Shown: in pieces, positions 17,910 to 26,547 of the stretch | Layout of the letters: each line of letters begins with the position of its first letter | How positions within the stretch are numbered: position 1 is the stretch's first letter | Assembly: GCF_000829415.1 (NCBI RefSeq) | Contig: NZ_AP014637.1 | Coordinates: 4,605,001-4,669,000, forward strand | DNA length: 64,000 nt | From: Pseudomonas sp. StFLB209 | GTDB taxonomy: Bacteria > Pseudomonadota > Gammaproteobacteria > Pseudomonadales > Pseudomonadaceae | Reading direction: 5' to 3' | Position numbers and translations under genes: made by a program | The notes under the pieces: generated by a model | Told to the model about the DNA's origin: nothing | What the model saw: the letters and a program-made list of their open reading frames with translations, nothing else | Databases searched by the model: none

Positions 17910-17929
17910 TTTAAAACGCTCAGTCTAAT
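17910..17929 (+). promoter_or_regulatory. Operator copy 1, before the TetR gene
   Basis: TTTAAAACGCTCAGTCTAAT, repeated with two changes before acuI (18588-18607). It lies 11 bases before the TetR start and overlaps a possible promoter (TTGACT at 17905, TAATAT at 17926). Likely the binding site of the TetR-family product. Confidence 0.65.
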
Positions 17930-17939
17930 ATCTATTCTC

Positions 17940-18575
17940 ATGAACGAACCCATCATCAAGCCCCGGCGTCCGGGGCGTCCGCCCAAGCTCGATCGCGATA
18001 ACCTCGAAACCCGCGAGGTCTTGATCCGTCGCGGTCTTGAGGTGCTCACCGAGCAGGGCTTTACCGCCACGGGGCTGGACTTTCTGCTCAAGCAGGTCGC
18101 CATTCCCAAGGGCTCTTTCTATAACTACTTCCCCAGCAAGGAAGCGTTTGTCCTCGTGGTGCTTGAACACTACGCCGACTATTTCGCCCACCTGCTCGAT
18201 CAGCACTTGCTCAACGATGCCTTGTCACCCTTGGAGCGGCTGGTCAGTTTTGTCCAGGCCGCCAAGGCCGGCATGGCGCGTCACGATTACCGGCGAGGCT
18301 GCATGGTCGGTAACCTCGGTCAGGAAATCAGCGTGCTGCCCGAGAGCTTCCGGCCGCTGCTGGAACAGATTCAACTGGATTGGCAGGCTCGCCTTGCGAC
18401 GTGCCTGCGCAGTGCACAAACGGCCGGTGAGTTGCCGCGCAGTGCCAATTGCGACGAGCTGGCGGCGTTTTTCTGGATCGGCTGGGAAGGTGCGGTACTG
18501 CGCGCCCGGCTGGTAAAAGGCGACGCACCCTTGAACACCTTCATTGCCGGGTTCCTGCGCGGCTTGCCGCAGTGA
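17940..18575 (+). CDS. acuR: TetR-family regulator, AcuR-like
   Basis: 211 residues starting at the ATG for MNEPII. The N-terminus is basic (KPRRPGRPPKLDRD) and is followed by the TetR helix-turn-helix (FTATGLDFLLKQVAIPKGSFYNYFPSKEAF). The C-terminal ligand domain contains RRGCMVGNLGQE, common in the AcuR/YxaF-like subgroup. Its pairing with acuI and the shared operator sequence before both genes support AcuR, which senses acrylate or acryloyl-CoA in other proteobacteria. The ligand here is inferred. Confidence 0.75.
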   Translation: MNEPIIKPRRPGRPPKLDRDNLETREVLIRRGLEVLTEQGFTATGLDFLLKQVAIPKGSFYNYFPSKEAFVLVVLEHYADYFAHLLDQHLLNDALSPLERLVSFVQAAKAGMARHDYRRGCMVGNLGQEISVLPESFRPLLEQIQLDWQARLATCLRSAQTAGELPRSANCDELAAFFWIGWEGAVLRARLVKGDAPLNTFIAGFLRGLPQ

Positions 18576-18587
18576 CCCTTCGACGTA

Positions 18588-18607
18588 TTTAAAACGTTCG
18601 GTCTAAT
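18588..18607 (+). promoter_or_regulatory. Operator copy 2, before acuI
   Basis: TTTAAAACGTTCGGTCTAAT, matching the site before the TetR gene at 18 of 20 positions. It lies 11 bases before the acuI start, in nearly the same place relative to the start codon as copy 1. Confidence 0.65.
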
Positions 18608-18618
18608 TCGGAGGCGAC

Positions 18619-19614
18619 ATGGCAGATGAATCATTCAAAGGCATCCTGATCGACAAGGATGACACCGGCTACCACGTCAGCCTCCGCGAGCTGCATGAGC
18701 AGGCGTTGCCTGAGGGGGATGTGACGCTGCAGGTCTCCCATAGCACCCTGAACTATAAAGACGCCCTGGCCCTGACCGGCAGCAGTCCGATCATCAAGCG
18801 TTTCCCGATGGTGCCGGGTGTAGACCTTGCCGGTAGCGTGATTGCCAGCGACAGCCCGGACTTCAAGCCGGGCGACAAGGTGCTGCTCAATGGCTGGGGC
18901 GTCGGTGAAAGCCATTGGGGCGGTCTGGCTCAGCGTGCGCGGCTCAAGGGTGACTGGCTGATTGCATTGCCTGAGGCCTTCACCTGCGCTCAGGCGATGG
19001 CGATCGGTACCGCCGGCTATACCGCGATGCTCAGTGTGATTGCCCTGGAGAAACACGGCGTTAAACCCGCCGATGGTGAAGTGCTGGTCACCGGCGCCAA
19101 CGGTGGCGTGGGCAGTTTCGCGGTGGCGCTGCTGGCCCGGCTGGGCTATCAGGTGGTGGCCTCCACAGGGCGGCCGCAAGAAAGCGACTATCTCCAGCAA
19201 CTGGGCGCCGCCGCGATCATCGACCGCAACGAACTCAATCAGCCCGGGCGGCCGCTGCTCAAAGAGCGCTGGTCGGCGGTGGTCGACTCGTTGGGCAGCC
19301 ATACCCTGGTCAACGCCTGCGCCGCGACGCGTTATCGCGGCATCGTCGCGGCATGTGGTCTGGCCCAAGGCATGGATTTTCCCGGCAGCGTCGCACCGTT
19401 CATCTTGCGCGGCGTCACCCTGGCCGGTATCGACAGCGTCAATCGCCCCAAACAAGACAGGATCGAAGCCTGGTCACGGCTGGCCCGCGACCTGGCCCCG
19501 ACGCTGCTGCCGCTGATCAGTCATGAAGTGGGCCTGAGCGAAGTCATCGACCTGGCGCCGCGGCTGCTCGCCGGTGAAGTGCGTGGTCGGGTGGTGGTCG
19601 ATGTGAATCGTTGA
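18619..19614 (+). CDS. acuI: AcuI/YhdH-type acryloyl-CoA reductase
   Basis: 331 residues of the zinc-free medium-chain reductase family (quinone oxidoreductase type). STLNYKDALALTG, PGVDLAGSV and GWGVGESHWGGLAQRARL are typical of YhdH/AcuI. The NADPH site is VTGANGGVGSFAVALLARLGY, shown here in part. The enzyme reduces acryloyl-CoA to propionyl-CoA and detoxifies acrylate. It is probably co-regulated with the TetR gene upstream. It gains interest from the DddP-like gene at 55.6 kb. Confidence 0.88.
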   Translation: MADESFKGILIDKDDTGYHVSLRELHEQALPEGDVTLQVSHSTLNYKDALALTGSSPIIKRFPMVPGVDLAGSVIASDSPDFKPGDKVLLNGWGVGESHWGGLAQRARLKGDWLIALPEAFTCAQAMAIGTAGYTAMLSVIALEKHGVKPADGEVLVTGANGGVGSFAVALLARLGYQVVASTGRPQESDYLQQLGAAAIIDRNELNQPGRPLLKERWSAVVDSLGSHTLVNACAATRYRGIVAACGLAQGMDFPGSVAPFILRGVTLAGIDSVNRPKQDRIEAWSRLARDLAPTLLPLISHEVGLSEVIDLAPRLLAGEVRGRVVVDVNR

Positions 19615-19690
19615 AAGTGCTAAACCCTTTTCCAGTGGGCGATCGCCCGCCGCCTCGGCGCCGCGCTGTCGCGCAGCAAACACGGAACCC

Positions 19691-19743
19691 CGTAGGACCG
19701 GCTTCAGCCGGGAAGCCTTCGCGGCTGAAGCCGCTCCTACGGT
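19691..19743. repeat. REP/BIME palindrome pair
   Basis: Two inverted copies of a Pseudomonas REP: CGTAGGACCGGCTTCAGCCG, then CTTCGCGGCTGAAGCCGCTC with the closing CTAC. The remaining part of the 19615-19885 gap shows no gene. Confidence 0.8.
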
Positions 19744-19885
19744 GTACTCCTTGCAAATCAAAAGGTTGTGGTCTTGTTTGACGAGCGTTGGCTTGCCAAC
19801 GAATGCAGGCAAAGCAGCTTCCGTGACCTTGCAGGTGAGCGACATCCACCAGAAAACCATTGTGAAATAAAAGAAGACTTCAGCC

Positions 19886-20827
19886 GTGACCGACCAGCCT
19901 GCTACCTCCCTTGCGCTGCCTGACATCAGCAATCCGCTGCGTCTGTACATGGCACGCCTGGCTCCGTCGAGCCGGCAAACCATGCGCTACGTGCTGCAGG
20001 ACGCTGCTGACCGGCTGGGGCTGACCGACGCCGACATCTTCGAAGTGCCCTGGCACACCTTGCAGCCAGGGCACATCACCGCCCTGGTAGCGACCCTGCG
20101 TGACGATGACTACGCGCCCAATACCACCTCGCTATACGTCAATGCCATTCGCGGGGTGATGAACGAAGCCTGGCGCCAGGACTTGATCAGCCATGATCAG
20201 TTGCTGAAAATCCGCTCGGTCAAACCCATGGCCGGCAGCCGCCTGAGCCGCGGCAGCAACATCCGCCGTAATCTGATTCGCGAGTTGATGGACGTCTGCG
20301 CCGCCGACCCGCGCCCGCAAGGTCGGCGCGATGCGGCGATTATCGCCATTTTGTACGGTTCCGGGATGCGCAAGTCAGAGTCGGTGAACATCGACCTCAA
20401 CCAGGTGGACTTCGAGCAGCGTTGCCTGCGCGTGCAAGGCAAAGGCAACAAGCAACTGATCAAGTACGCCCCGGCCTGGGCCTTCGAGGCGCTGCAAGGC
20501 TGGCTGGCACTGCGCCGCGAGCAACTGCCGGCCGGCCAGGCAGACGACGCCTTTCTGTTCAACCGCATCCGCCGTGGCAGCCACATCACCCGCGAGCGCA
20601 TCACCAAGCACGCCATTTACTTCATCGCCCGCCAGCGCGGTCGGCAGGTGGGCGTGAACATCATGCCCCACGACTTCCGGCGCTCGTTCATCACCCGGGT
20701 CATCGAAGAGTTCGACCTGTCCATCGCCCAGAAACTCGCCCACCACACCCACATCGCGACCACCGCCAGCTACGACATGCGCAGCGATAACGAGCGGCGG
20801 CGGGTGGTGGATCATCTGGAACTCTGA
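19886..20827 (+). CDS. Tyrosine recombinase / phage-type integrase (stand-alone)
   Basis: 313 residues. It has an N-terminal SAM-like core-binding domain (about 15-115) and a catalytic domain with the Arg of GSGMRKSE, the Lys of GKGNK, the HDFRR motif, a His near LAHHTHIATT and the nucleophile Tyr in TASYDMR. The full catalytic set appears intact. The start is a GTG at 19886. It is not next to a tRNA or a visible att site, and the surrounding genes are chromosomal in character, so it may be a domesticated recombinase. The last 16 bases overlap the convergent hydrolase gene. Confidence 0.85.
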   Translation: MTDQPATSLALPDISNPLRLYMARLAPSSRQTMRYVLQDAADRLGLTDADIFEVPWHTLQPGHITALVATLRDDDYAPNTTSLYVNAIRGVMNEAWRQDLISHDQLLKIRSVKPMAGSRLSRGSNIRRNLIRELMDVCAADPRPQGRRDAAIIAILYGSGMRKSESVNIDLNQVDFEQRCLRVQGKGNKQLIKYAPAWAFEALQGWLALRREQLPAGQADDAFLFNRIRRGSHITRERITKHAIYFIARQRGRQVGVNIMPHDFRRSFITRVIEEFDLSIAQKLAHHTHIATTASYDMRSDNERRRVVDHLEL

Positions 20828-21798
20828 GCCTCCCGGCAGCCGAGCACCTGGCAGATCTCCCTTAGCGCATCGGTGCGTGCCAAACCCCCCGATGCCTGGT
20901 TGGCGCCCACATGGGGCGCAGTGCGCACACAAGAATCGGCAAAACTGAACGGCTGCCCGGTGTCGCGGTTAACCAACTCGCCGGCCCGTTGTTCTTCGAT
21001 TCGGCACAGCCGGGCGCTTTGTGCTCCCTGAGAGACCCGCGTGGTGAGCGGCAAAGGGTAATCGAAACCGTGTTGGCCATCGGCGTAGGGATACAGCTTC
21101 ACATCCTGACCCGTCTGTTGCAGGCGGGTGACGTATTCGGCACAGCGCTCTATACCGTTGTAATCATCGGCAAGACCATGGAACACCCGAACTGGTGCGG
21201 CTTGCAGGCGGTTATCCTGCTGGTAACGGGTTGCACAATCGGGATAGAAGGCAAAGAAGCCTTTGAAACCGTTCTCGCCACCCCACAACGTCTGGAAGCG
21301 TAACAGGCTGGCGTACAGGGTTGCCTGACCGCCCCGGGAAAACCCCAACAGCGCGACCTTCTGACCATCAACGCGCGGGTGCTGTTGCAGGGCCTGTAGC
21401 GCGCGATAACTGTCCAGCACCATGTTCAGGCGGCCCAGGCTGGCCTGATCCTTCGATACATTGACCAGCCCACGGCCGCTGAAGCTGTCCAGAGTCAGCG
21501 TCGCCAGACCCTGGTGGTTGAGCCGTCGCGCCCAGTATTCGGTGCCCGCACCCAGACCGCTTGAGCCGTGCAGCAGGATCACCACCGGCGCCTTGTCGAC
21601 GCCCTGAGGCAGGCGCAGCTCAGCACCCAGCCGCACGGGCTGACCGTCGTTTTGGCCAGTGAGAAACTGGCGGTCGCTCAGGGTCAGGCTGTCGATGCTC
21701 AACAGTTCTACCCGTGCCGGCAGGTCAGCCAACGAATCGTCGGCCACCGCCAGCGAAGCCGCGAGCGCGAGCAAGACGCCTGAAATCAACGCCTTCAT
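20812..21798 (-). CDS. Exported dienelactone-hydrolase-family protein
   Basis: 328 residues. A signal peptide (MKALISGVLLALAASLAVA) indicates the periplasm. The alpha/beta hydrolase core has an oxyanion region (VVILLHGSSGLG), a nucleophile elbow GFSRGG (Ser) and a His in DGQHGFDYP; an Asp in HGLADD fits the triad. It overlaps the TonB receptor gene by ATGA, so the two are co-translated. A periplasmic esterase made with an outer-membrane receptor suggests it hydrolyses the imported ligand (ester-type siderophore or similar). The substrate is not known. Confidence 0.78.
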   Translation of the reverse strand: MKALISGVLLALAASLAVADDSLADLPARVELLSIDSLTLSDRQFLTGQNDGQPVRLGAELRLPQGVDKAPVVILLHGSSGLGAGTEYWARRLNHQGLATLTLDSFSGRGLVNVSKDQASLGRLNMVLDSYRALQALQQHPRVDGQKVALLGFSRGGQATLYASLLRFQTLWGGENGFKGFFAFYPDCATRYQQDNRLQAAPVRVFHGLADDYNGIERCAEYVTRLQQTGQDVKLYPYADGQHGFDYPLPLTTRVSQGAQSARLCRIEEQRAGELVNRDTGQPFSFADSCVRTAPHVGANQASGGLARTDALREICQVLGCREAQSSR

Positions 21799-24173
21799 AG
21801 TTCATAGCTCAGTGACAACAGCACGGTGCGCGGATCGTTCAGGCCGTAGGCCCGGGCGCCGCTGGAGGCTGAATAAATGACGGTTTGCGGATAGGCACGA
21901 TCAAGGATGTTCTTCACCCCCAGACCAGCGCTCCAGTGGCCGTCAGCGGTGATGTAACGCAGGTTGGCGTTCCAGAAGAACTGCTCGGGCAGCTCGTAGA
22001 TCGGCTGGTTAAGTGCATTGGTGGTCGAGCGCGCTTGGTATTGCAGGTCGGTGTTGAAGCTCAGCTCGCCCGGCAGGTTCACCGGCAACCGGTAGCTGGC
22101 AGCCGTGGAAGCGGTCCAGCGCGGTGAGTAGGGCATGCGGTTGTCGTCGGCATCCACACCGGGCCCACCCGCATTGGCAAAACGCTCGTAAAAGGCTTCC
22201 AAATAACCAAGATTCAAGGTCAGTTGCAGGGCATCGGTGGCAGCCCACTGGTTTTCCAGCTCCGCCCCGTAGGTATGCGCGCCACCGGCATTGATCCGCG
22301 CATAGAAATTGCCGATCGACGGCGCATACGCGCTGGCTTGCAGGTCTTTGTAGTCGTTGTAGAACAGCGCCAGATTGCTGCGCAGTCGGCCATTGAAAAA
22401 CTCGCCCTTGATCCCGGTTTCCCAGGTGGTGACGGTTTCCGGATCGAACGCGGTTTGTGCTGAGGCCGCTGCGGTTGCGCGGTTATCGTAGCCGCCGGCC
22501 TTGAAGCCTTGGGACACCGATGCGTATTGCATCAGCTTGTCGGTCCAGACATATTCCAGGCCTAGCTTCGGAGTCCAGGAGTTCCAGGTCTGGTTTTCAT
22601 CGGCGCTAAAGCGCAGGCCGTTGGGCTGGCGGTCAGTGGTGATGTCGTAGTTGGCGAAGGTGAAACCCTTGCGCTCATGGGTGAAACGCAGGCCGGCGGT
22701 CAGGCTCAGCTTGTCGGTCAGCTTGTAGTTGCCCTGGCTGTAGATCGCCGCGCTGTCGGTACGGGTTGTGCTGTACAGGCCGTTGCCGACGATGCGGTTC
22801 TGGGCAATGTTGCGGGTCAGGCTGTCGCGCTCGGCCATGAAACGCTCATGAAAGAAGAACAGCCCGGTACTGAAATTGAAACGGTCGTAATCGCCGTTGA
22901 GCTGAAGTTCCTGGGTGGCGTAGTTCTGCTTGTAGAGGATATACGAACGCTGAATGAACGCTGCAGCCCCTGAGTTTTCCGAATTGACCCGCTGGTTGAA
23001 GGCCGACCAGGCACTGACCGACTTGAAGCTCAGATGGTCGTCGATCTGGTAGATCGCGCGCAGTACCGAACTGCCTTGGTCCAGACGGTTATGCGGTACC
23101 CAGCTCAACTGCGTAGTGAACTTGTCGTAACGACCGTTGGCGTCAAACGGGGTGTAACTGCTGCTCTCGCCATGGTCGAAGGCGCCGCTCAAGGTCAGTT
23201 GCACGTCCCAGCGCGAATCAGTCGGTGCCCAGCGCAGCTTGCCACGGTAAGCCTGACTGTCGATGTCGTTGCCATCACGGCCCAGAGTCTTGTTGCGCAC
23301 CGTGCCGTCACGTTGCAGGTCCATGGCCGAGAAGCTGGCGTACAAGGTGTCGTCGACCAGCGGCCCGGAAACCAGCAGGCGGGCATTGCGGGCGCTGTAG
23401 TTGCCCAGCTCCAGCTCATAGCGGGCCCGGGTTTCCTGGCTTGGGTCGCTGGTCAGAATACGGATGGCGCCGGCGCTACTGTTGCGGCCATACAGCGTGC
23501 CTTGCGGGCCACGCAGCACCTCGACGCGCTCGACGTCGTTGAAGTCGACCATCGAACCGATGGCCCGCGGGATGTAAAGATCGTCGGCGTATACCGCCAC
23601 GGCGGCCTCCTGGATCGGGTCTGACTCGCCGATGCCGCGAATCGAATAGGTCTGGGTGCTATGGCCGATGGAGTTGCGCCCCAGGCCCAGGTTCGGTACC
23701 TGGCCTGCGAGGTCGCGCACGCTCTTGACCTGGGTCTGCTCCAGGCGCTGGCTGTCGAAGGCCGAGATGGCCAACGGGGTGCGTTGCAAGTCTTCGCTGC
23801 GGTGCTCAGAGGTCACGGTTACGACCGCCAGCGCCGCAGCGGGTGGCAGGTCGCTGGTGCTCAACGGTGTATTGGCGGCGGGCGCCGGTTCAACCAGAAT
23901 TCCGTGGGTGCCAGGCCGTGCCACCAGCCCGCTGCCTTGCAGAGCGGCATCGATAGCCTGCTCGTTGCTCAGGCGACCGCGTACTGCCGGAGCCTGTAAA
24001 GGTGCGACCAGTTGCGGGTCGAACGAAATCGCCTCGCCACTCTGCTCGGAAATGCTCAGCAAGGTGCTGGCCAGCGGTCCTGGGTTGATCTGGAACTCAT
24101 GGTCGGCAGCCAGTACCGTCAGAGGGGCGCAAAGGCCCAAGGCAAGGCTGAGGAGCGTACGGGGAAACGGCAT
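21795..24173 (-). CDS. TonB-dependent receptor with signalling (STN) domain
   Basis: 792 residues. The signal peptide ends near VLAA. The STN domain (about 25-90, FQINPGPLASTLLSISEQSG) contacts the FecR-type anti-sigma protein. A plug with VEVLRGPQGTLYGRNSSAGA follows, then a beta-barrel ending in SLSYEL. The GRNSSAGAIRI form of the plug is found in receptors for siderophores and also other ligands. Together with fecR and fecI upstream on the same strand, it forms a cell-surface signalling system. Confidence 0.87.
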   Translation of the reverse strand: MPFPRTLLSLALGLCAPLTVLAADHEFQINPGPLASTLLSISEQSGEAISFDPQLVAPLQAPAVRGRLSNEQAIDAALQGSGLVARPGTHGILVEPAPAANTPLSTSDLPPAAALAVVTVTSEHRSEDLQRTPLAISAFDSQRLEQTQVKSVRDLAGQVPNLGLGRNSIGHSTQTYSIRGIGESDPIQEAAVAVYADDLYIPRAIGSMVDFNDVERVEVLRGPQGTLYGRNSSAGAIRILTSDPSQETRARYELELGNYSARNARLLVSGPLVDDTLYASFSAMDLQRDGTVRNKTLGRDGNDIDSQAYRGKLRWAPTDSRWDVQLTLSGAFDHGESSSYTPFDANGRYDKFTTQLSWVPHNRLDQGSSVLRAIYQIDDHLSFKSVSAWSAFNQRVNSENSGAAAFIQRSYILYKQNYATQELQLNGDYDRFNFSTGLFFFHERFMAERDSLTRNIAQNRIVGNGLYSTTRTDSAAIYSQGNYKLTDKLSLTAGLRFTHERKGFTFANYDITTDRQPNGLRFSADENQTWNSWTPKLGLEYVWTDKLMQYASVSQGFKAGGYDNRATAAASAQTAFDPETVTTWETGIKGEFFNGRLRSNLALFYNDYKDLQASAYAPSIGNFYARINAGGAHTYGAELENQWAATDALQLTLNLGYLEAFYERFANAGGPGVDADDNRMPYSPRWTASTAASYRLPVNLPGELSFNTDLQYQARSTTNALNQPIYELPEQFFWNANLRYITADGHWSAGLGVKNILDRAYPQTVIYSASSGARAYGLNDPRTVLLSLSYEL

Positions 24174-24258
24174 TCGAGCATTCCTTTATGAGTGATGCTC
24201 TGATGTGCAACGGCATGGCGTTTTGTTAAGGGGTCGTTCAGACCGGTTCGGCATAAGC

Positions 24259-25185
24259 TTATGTCGGACTGATTCGCACCCAATAGCGGCTGAAGAACTG
24301 CAAGCGCAGACCCAGACTGTCGCTCAGCAGGGCCAGGCTGCGGTCGGTATCGTCCAGCGGATAGATCCCGCTGACCCGGCGGGGTGCCAGGCGCGGGTCC
24401 AATTGGATAACGCCGAGGCGGTAATCCTGCAAAGCGCCGATCACCTGTTCCAGCGGCTGATTCTCGACCCGCAGCAAGCCTCGGGTCCAGGCCTCGTCGG
24501 CACTGCTGCCGGTATCAATACTCTGCAACCCGTTGGCATCAAAGTGGGCTCGCTGCCCGGCACTGAGGCTGTGCTGTTGGCCGCGAACGAGCAAGTTGGC
24601 CGAACCTTCGAGCAATGAAACGCGGCTGGCCTCAGGCTCACGCCGCATTACCAGCCGGGCTTGGTGGGCGAGCAGCGTGCCGTGGGCTGTATCGAGCTTG
24701 AAGAGTTCCCCCGCTGCGATGCTCAGGCTGATTTGTCCCTGCTCCAGCTCAAGGCAGCGCACAGCGGGGCTACGCACTGAGCTGCAGGCATCCAGGGTCA
24801 ACTGACTGCCGTCGGCCAGACGCCAGTGCCCGCGTTCAGCAGTACCCGTACGCCAGTGTTCGCCGGGCTGCAGTGCACGCAACACCTGCGGGCCGGCCAG
24901 CACCCCTAGCAATGCCAGGCTCAGACCGCTGCCGGCAGCGCGCAGGAATCTCCGGCGGCTGTCCGCTGCATCGACCACCGCCGCCAATTGGCGGCTCGAC
25001 AGTTGCCCCAAACCCGGCGCCTGCAAACCTTGCAGTTGGCCAGTGAGCTGACCGATGGCTGCCGCTTCGCGGGGATGTTCGCGGGCCCATTGTTCATAGT
25101 CCTGACGCTGACCCGGCGTGGCTTCTCCGGAGCTGATCAGGGCCAGCCAACGGGCTGCCTGTTGGAGCGTATCGTTCGCGCTCAT
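24259..25185 (-). CDS. FecR-type anti-sigma regulator
   Basis: 308 residues. The N-terminal cytoplasmic anti-sigma domain contains ARWLALISSGEATPGQR and the FecR family's W..EHP motif (WAREHPREAAA). One membrane helix (LSLALLGVLAGPQVL, about 87-101) is preceded by paired arginines. The periplasmic FecR domain has LADGSQLTLDACSS and the C-terminal STN-like part. It holds the sigma factor until the receptor binds its ligand. It overlaps fecI by ATGA. Confidence 0.88.
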   Translation of the reverse strand: MSANDTLQQAARWLALISSGEATPGQRQDYEQWAREHPREAAAIGQLTGQLQGLQAPGLGQLSSRQLAAVVDAADSRRRFLRAAGSGLSLALLGVLAGPQVLRALQPGEHWRTGTAERGHWRLADGSQLTLDACSSVRSPAVRCLELEQGQISLSIAAGELFKLDTAHGTLLAHQARLVMRREPEASRVSLLEGSANLLVRGQQHSLSAGQRAHFDANGLQSIDTGSSADEAWTRGLLRVENQPLEQVIGALQDYRLGVIQLDPRLAPRRVSGIYPLDDTDRSLALLSDSLGLRLQFFSRYWVRISPT

Positions 25186-25697
25186 GGGGCCAGCAACACT
25201 TGCAGGCAGCAGCGATAGGCCCGCTCCATGTATTGATGAATACGCGGCCCGCTGACCCCCAACTCTTGGGCGATTTGCCGATAGGTCAGGCCGCCGAAAT
25301 GATAATGGATAAACGCAGCCTTGACCTTGCCAGGCAAGCCGTCCAATAACCGATCAAGCATCTGTAGCGCCTCGCTGGCCAGATACTGGTCTTGCGGCGA
25401 GGGCTGGAGTTCTTGCGGCAGGCTGGCCAGACTCTCTCGATAGGCACGCTCAAGATCGGCACGGCGCCAGCTTTCATACATCACCCTTCGGGCAATGGTG
25501 GTCAGCAGTGCACGTGGCTCGCGGATGCGCTCACCGTTATCCAGGCGCAGCACCCGCAGGAAGGTCTCGGCAGCGAAGTCTTCGGCATCATGGCGGTTCT
25601 GGGTGCGGCGTTGCAGATGGTTGCGCAGCCAGGCGAATTCACGTTCGAACAGCAAGCGGGTCCAGGCGCTGTGGCCAGAGGATGGGAGGGTAGACAT
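25182..25697 (-). CDS. FecI-type ECF sigma factor
   Basis: 171 residues, the usual ECF size. Region 2 is ARNHL-like (WLRNHLQRRTQNRHDAEDF) and region 4 has the helix-turn-helix GLTYRQIAQELGVSGPRIHQY. It would direct transcription of the receptor and hydrolase genes downstream. The start at 25697 lies in an AT-rich region without a clear Fur box. The gap 25698-25908 holds no gene. Confidence 0.88.
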   Translation of the reverse strand: MSTLPSSGHSAWTRLLFEREFAWLRNHLQRRTQNRHDAEDFAAETFLRVLRLDNGERIREPRALLTTIARRVMYESWRRADLERAYRESLASLPQELQPSPQDQYLASEALQMLDRLLDGLPGKVKAAFIHYHFGGLTYRQIAQELGVSGPRIHQYMERAYRCCLQVLLAP

Positions 25698-25908
25698 GAC
25701 AGATCGGCACGCAATGGATACCGCGCTGGCTCAAGTCAGTGGCGGAAGCTCCTGGAAAGATACCTGGCCGCGAAAGTTGGATGTCCACTGGCCGGCCGTT
25801 GGAGGGCTAGCCTATCCTGATGCATGAAAAATCCTAAAGAATATAAAATTTATGCATTTGAACTGAAAGGAATATAACCCTGAACCAGGTGCGTGAAAAT
25901 CTGTAGGC

Positions 25909-25940
25909 AAAAAAAGACCACCGCACTCAAGGTGAGGTGG
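25909..25940 (-). terminator. Rho-independent terminator of the small lipoprotein gene
   Basis: On the minus strand: CCACC-T-CAC, loop, GTG-C-GGTGG, then TCTTTTTTT. One mismatch in a 9-bp stem. It sits 11 bases past the stop of the gene at 25951-26211 and suggests that this gene is or was genuinely expressed. Confidence 0.75.
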
Positions 25941-25950
25941 CCGAACAGAT

Positions 25951-26211
25951 CTAACCAAAGGATGATGAATGGAGCACGCGCCCGCCGCCGGAGCTGGCGA
26001 CGGGCCGTAAATCATCGGGGCGCACGGTAGCATCCTCACGCGCGAAAGCATCATCGCTATTATCAATAGTGACTATCGTTACGCATTGTTTGGCGCCGCA
26101 AGCCGCTGCGGGCGCGACTTTCAGCGCTGTGTAAAGCATGGCGAAGGCTCTGCAACAGTCTTCTTCACGTACCTTGAGCACGTCTGGCAAACAGCCGGTT
26201 AGCAGAATCAT
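25951..26211 (-). pseudogene. Small lipoprotein-like gene, probably 5'-truncated by the IS
   Basis: 86 codons from the first ATG. The frame stays open upstream to the left edge of the IS element. The beginning looks like the end of a lipoprotein signal (SLMILLTGC), followed by a Cys-rich body (EEDCCRAF, AACGAKQCV). No ribosome site precedes the ATG, and the hydrophobic leader is too short. Together with the terminator just downstream this points to a real gene whose 5' end was lost at the insertion. It could instead be intact with a weak start. Function unknown. Confidence 0.4.
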
Positions 26212-26320
26212 TAAAGAAAATGTGTCCGCTATGTCAGGAATACAGGCGCAACTAGCGCTTGGCCGGCCGCTGGTTGACCGTGCCGGGCGTTGACCATCGG
26301 GGCGCGACAAGCCCCGCCGT

Positions 26321-26533
26321 TCAGGGCGGGGAAGGATAGCGCGGACGGCGTAGCCGTCCCTGGTTGCCGTGGGGTGTCTGCTGCTGTTCGGTGTACGCAC
26401 CGCTGCAGCATGATGTGAAGTAATACGGCGACACAGATGCCCTTCTACAGCGGTATTTCGTTACAAAGACCCAGTGGGCATGCACCTTGAAAACACCGTG
26501 CCGTCCGCGCCTAATGTCGCCTTCATTGCTCAT
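26321..26533 (-). pseudogene. Remnant of tnpA (Y1 HUH transposase)
   Basis: The first ~28 codons (26533 to about 26450) match the start of IS200-family TnpA: an RRGRHGVFKVHAHWVFVTKY-like segment that includes the metal-binding His-X-His (HAH). After TKYR the sequence is unrelated, and the catalytic Tyr part is missing. It lies divergent to tnpB with 14 bases between the starts, the usual IS605 layout. Confidence 0.75.
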
Positions 26534-26547
26534 GGCTCAAGAGCAGC

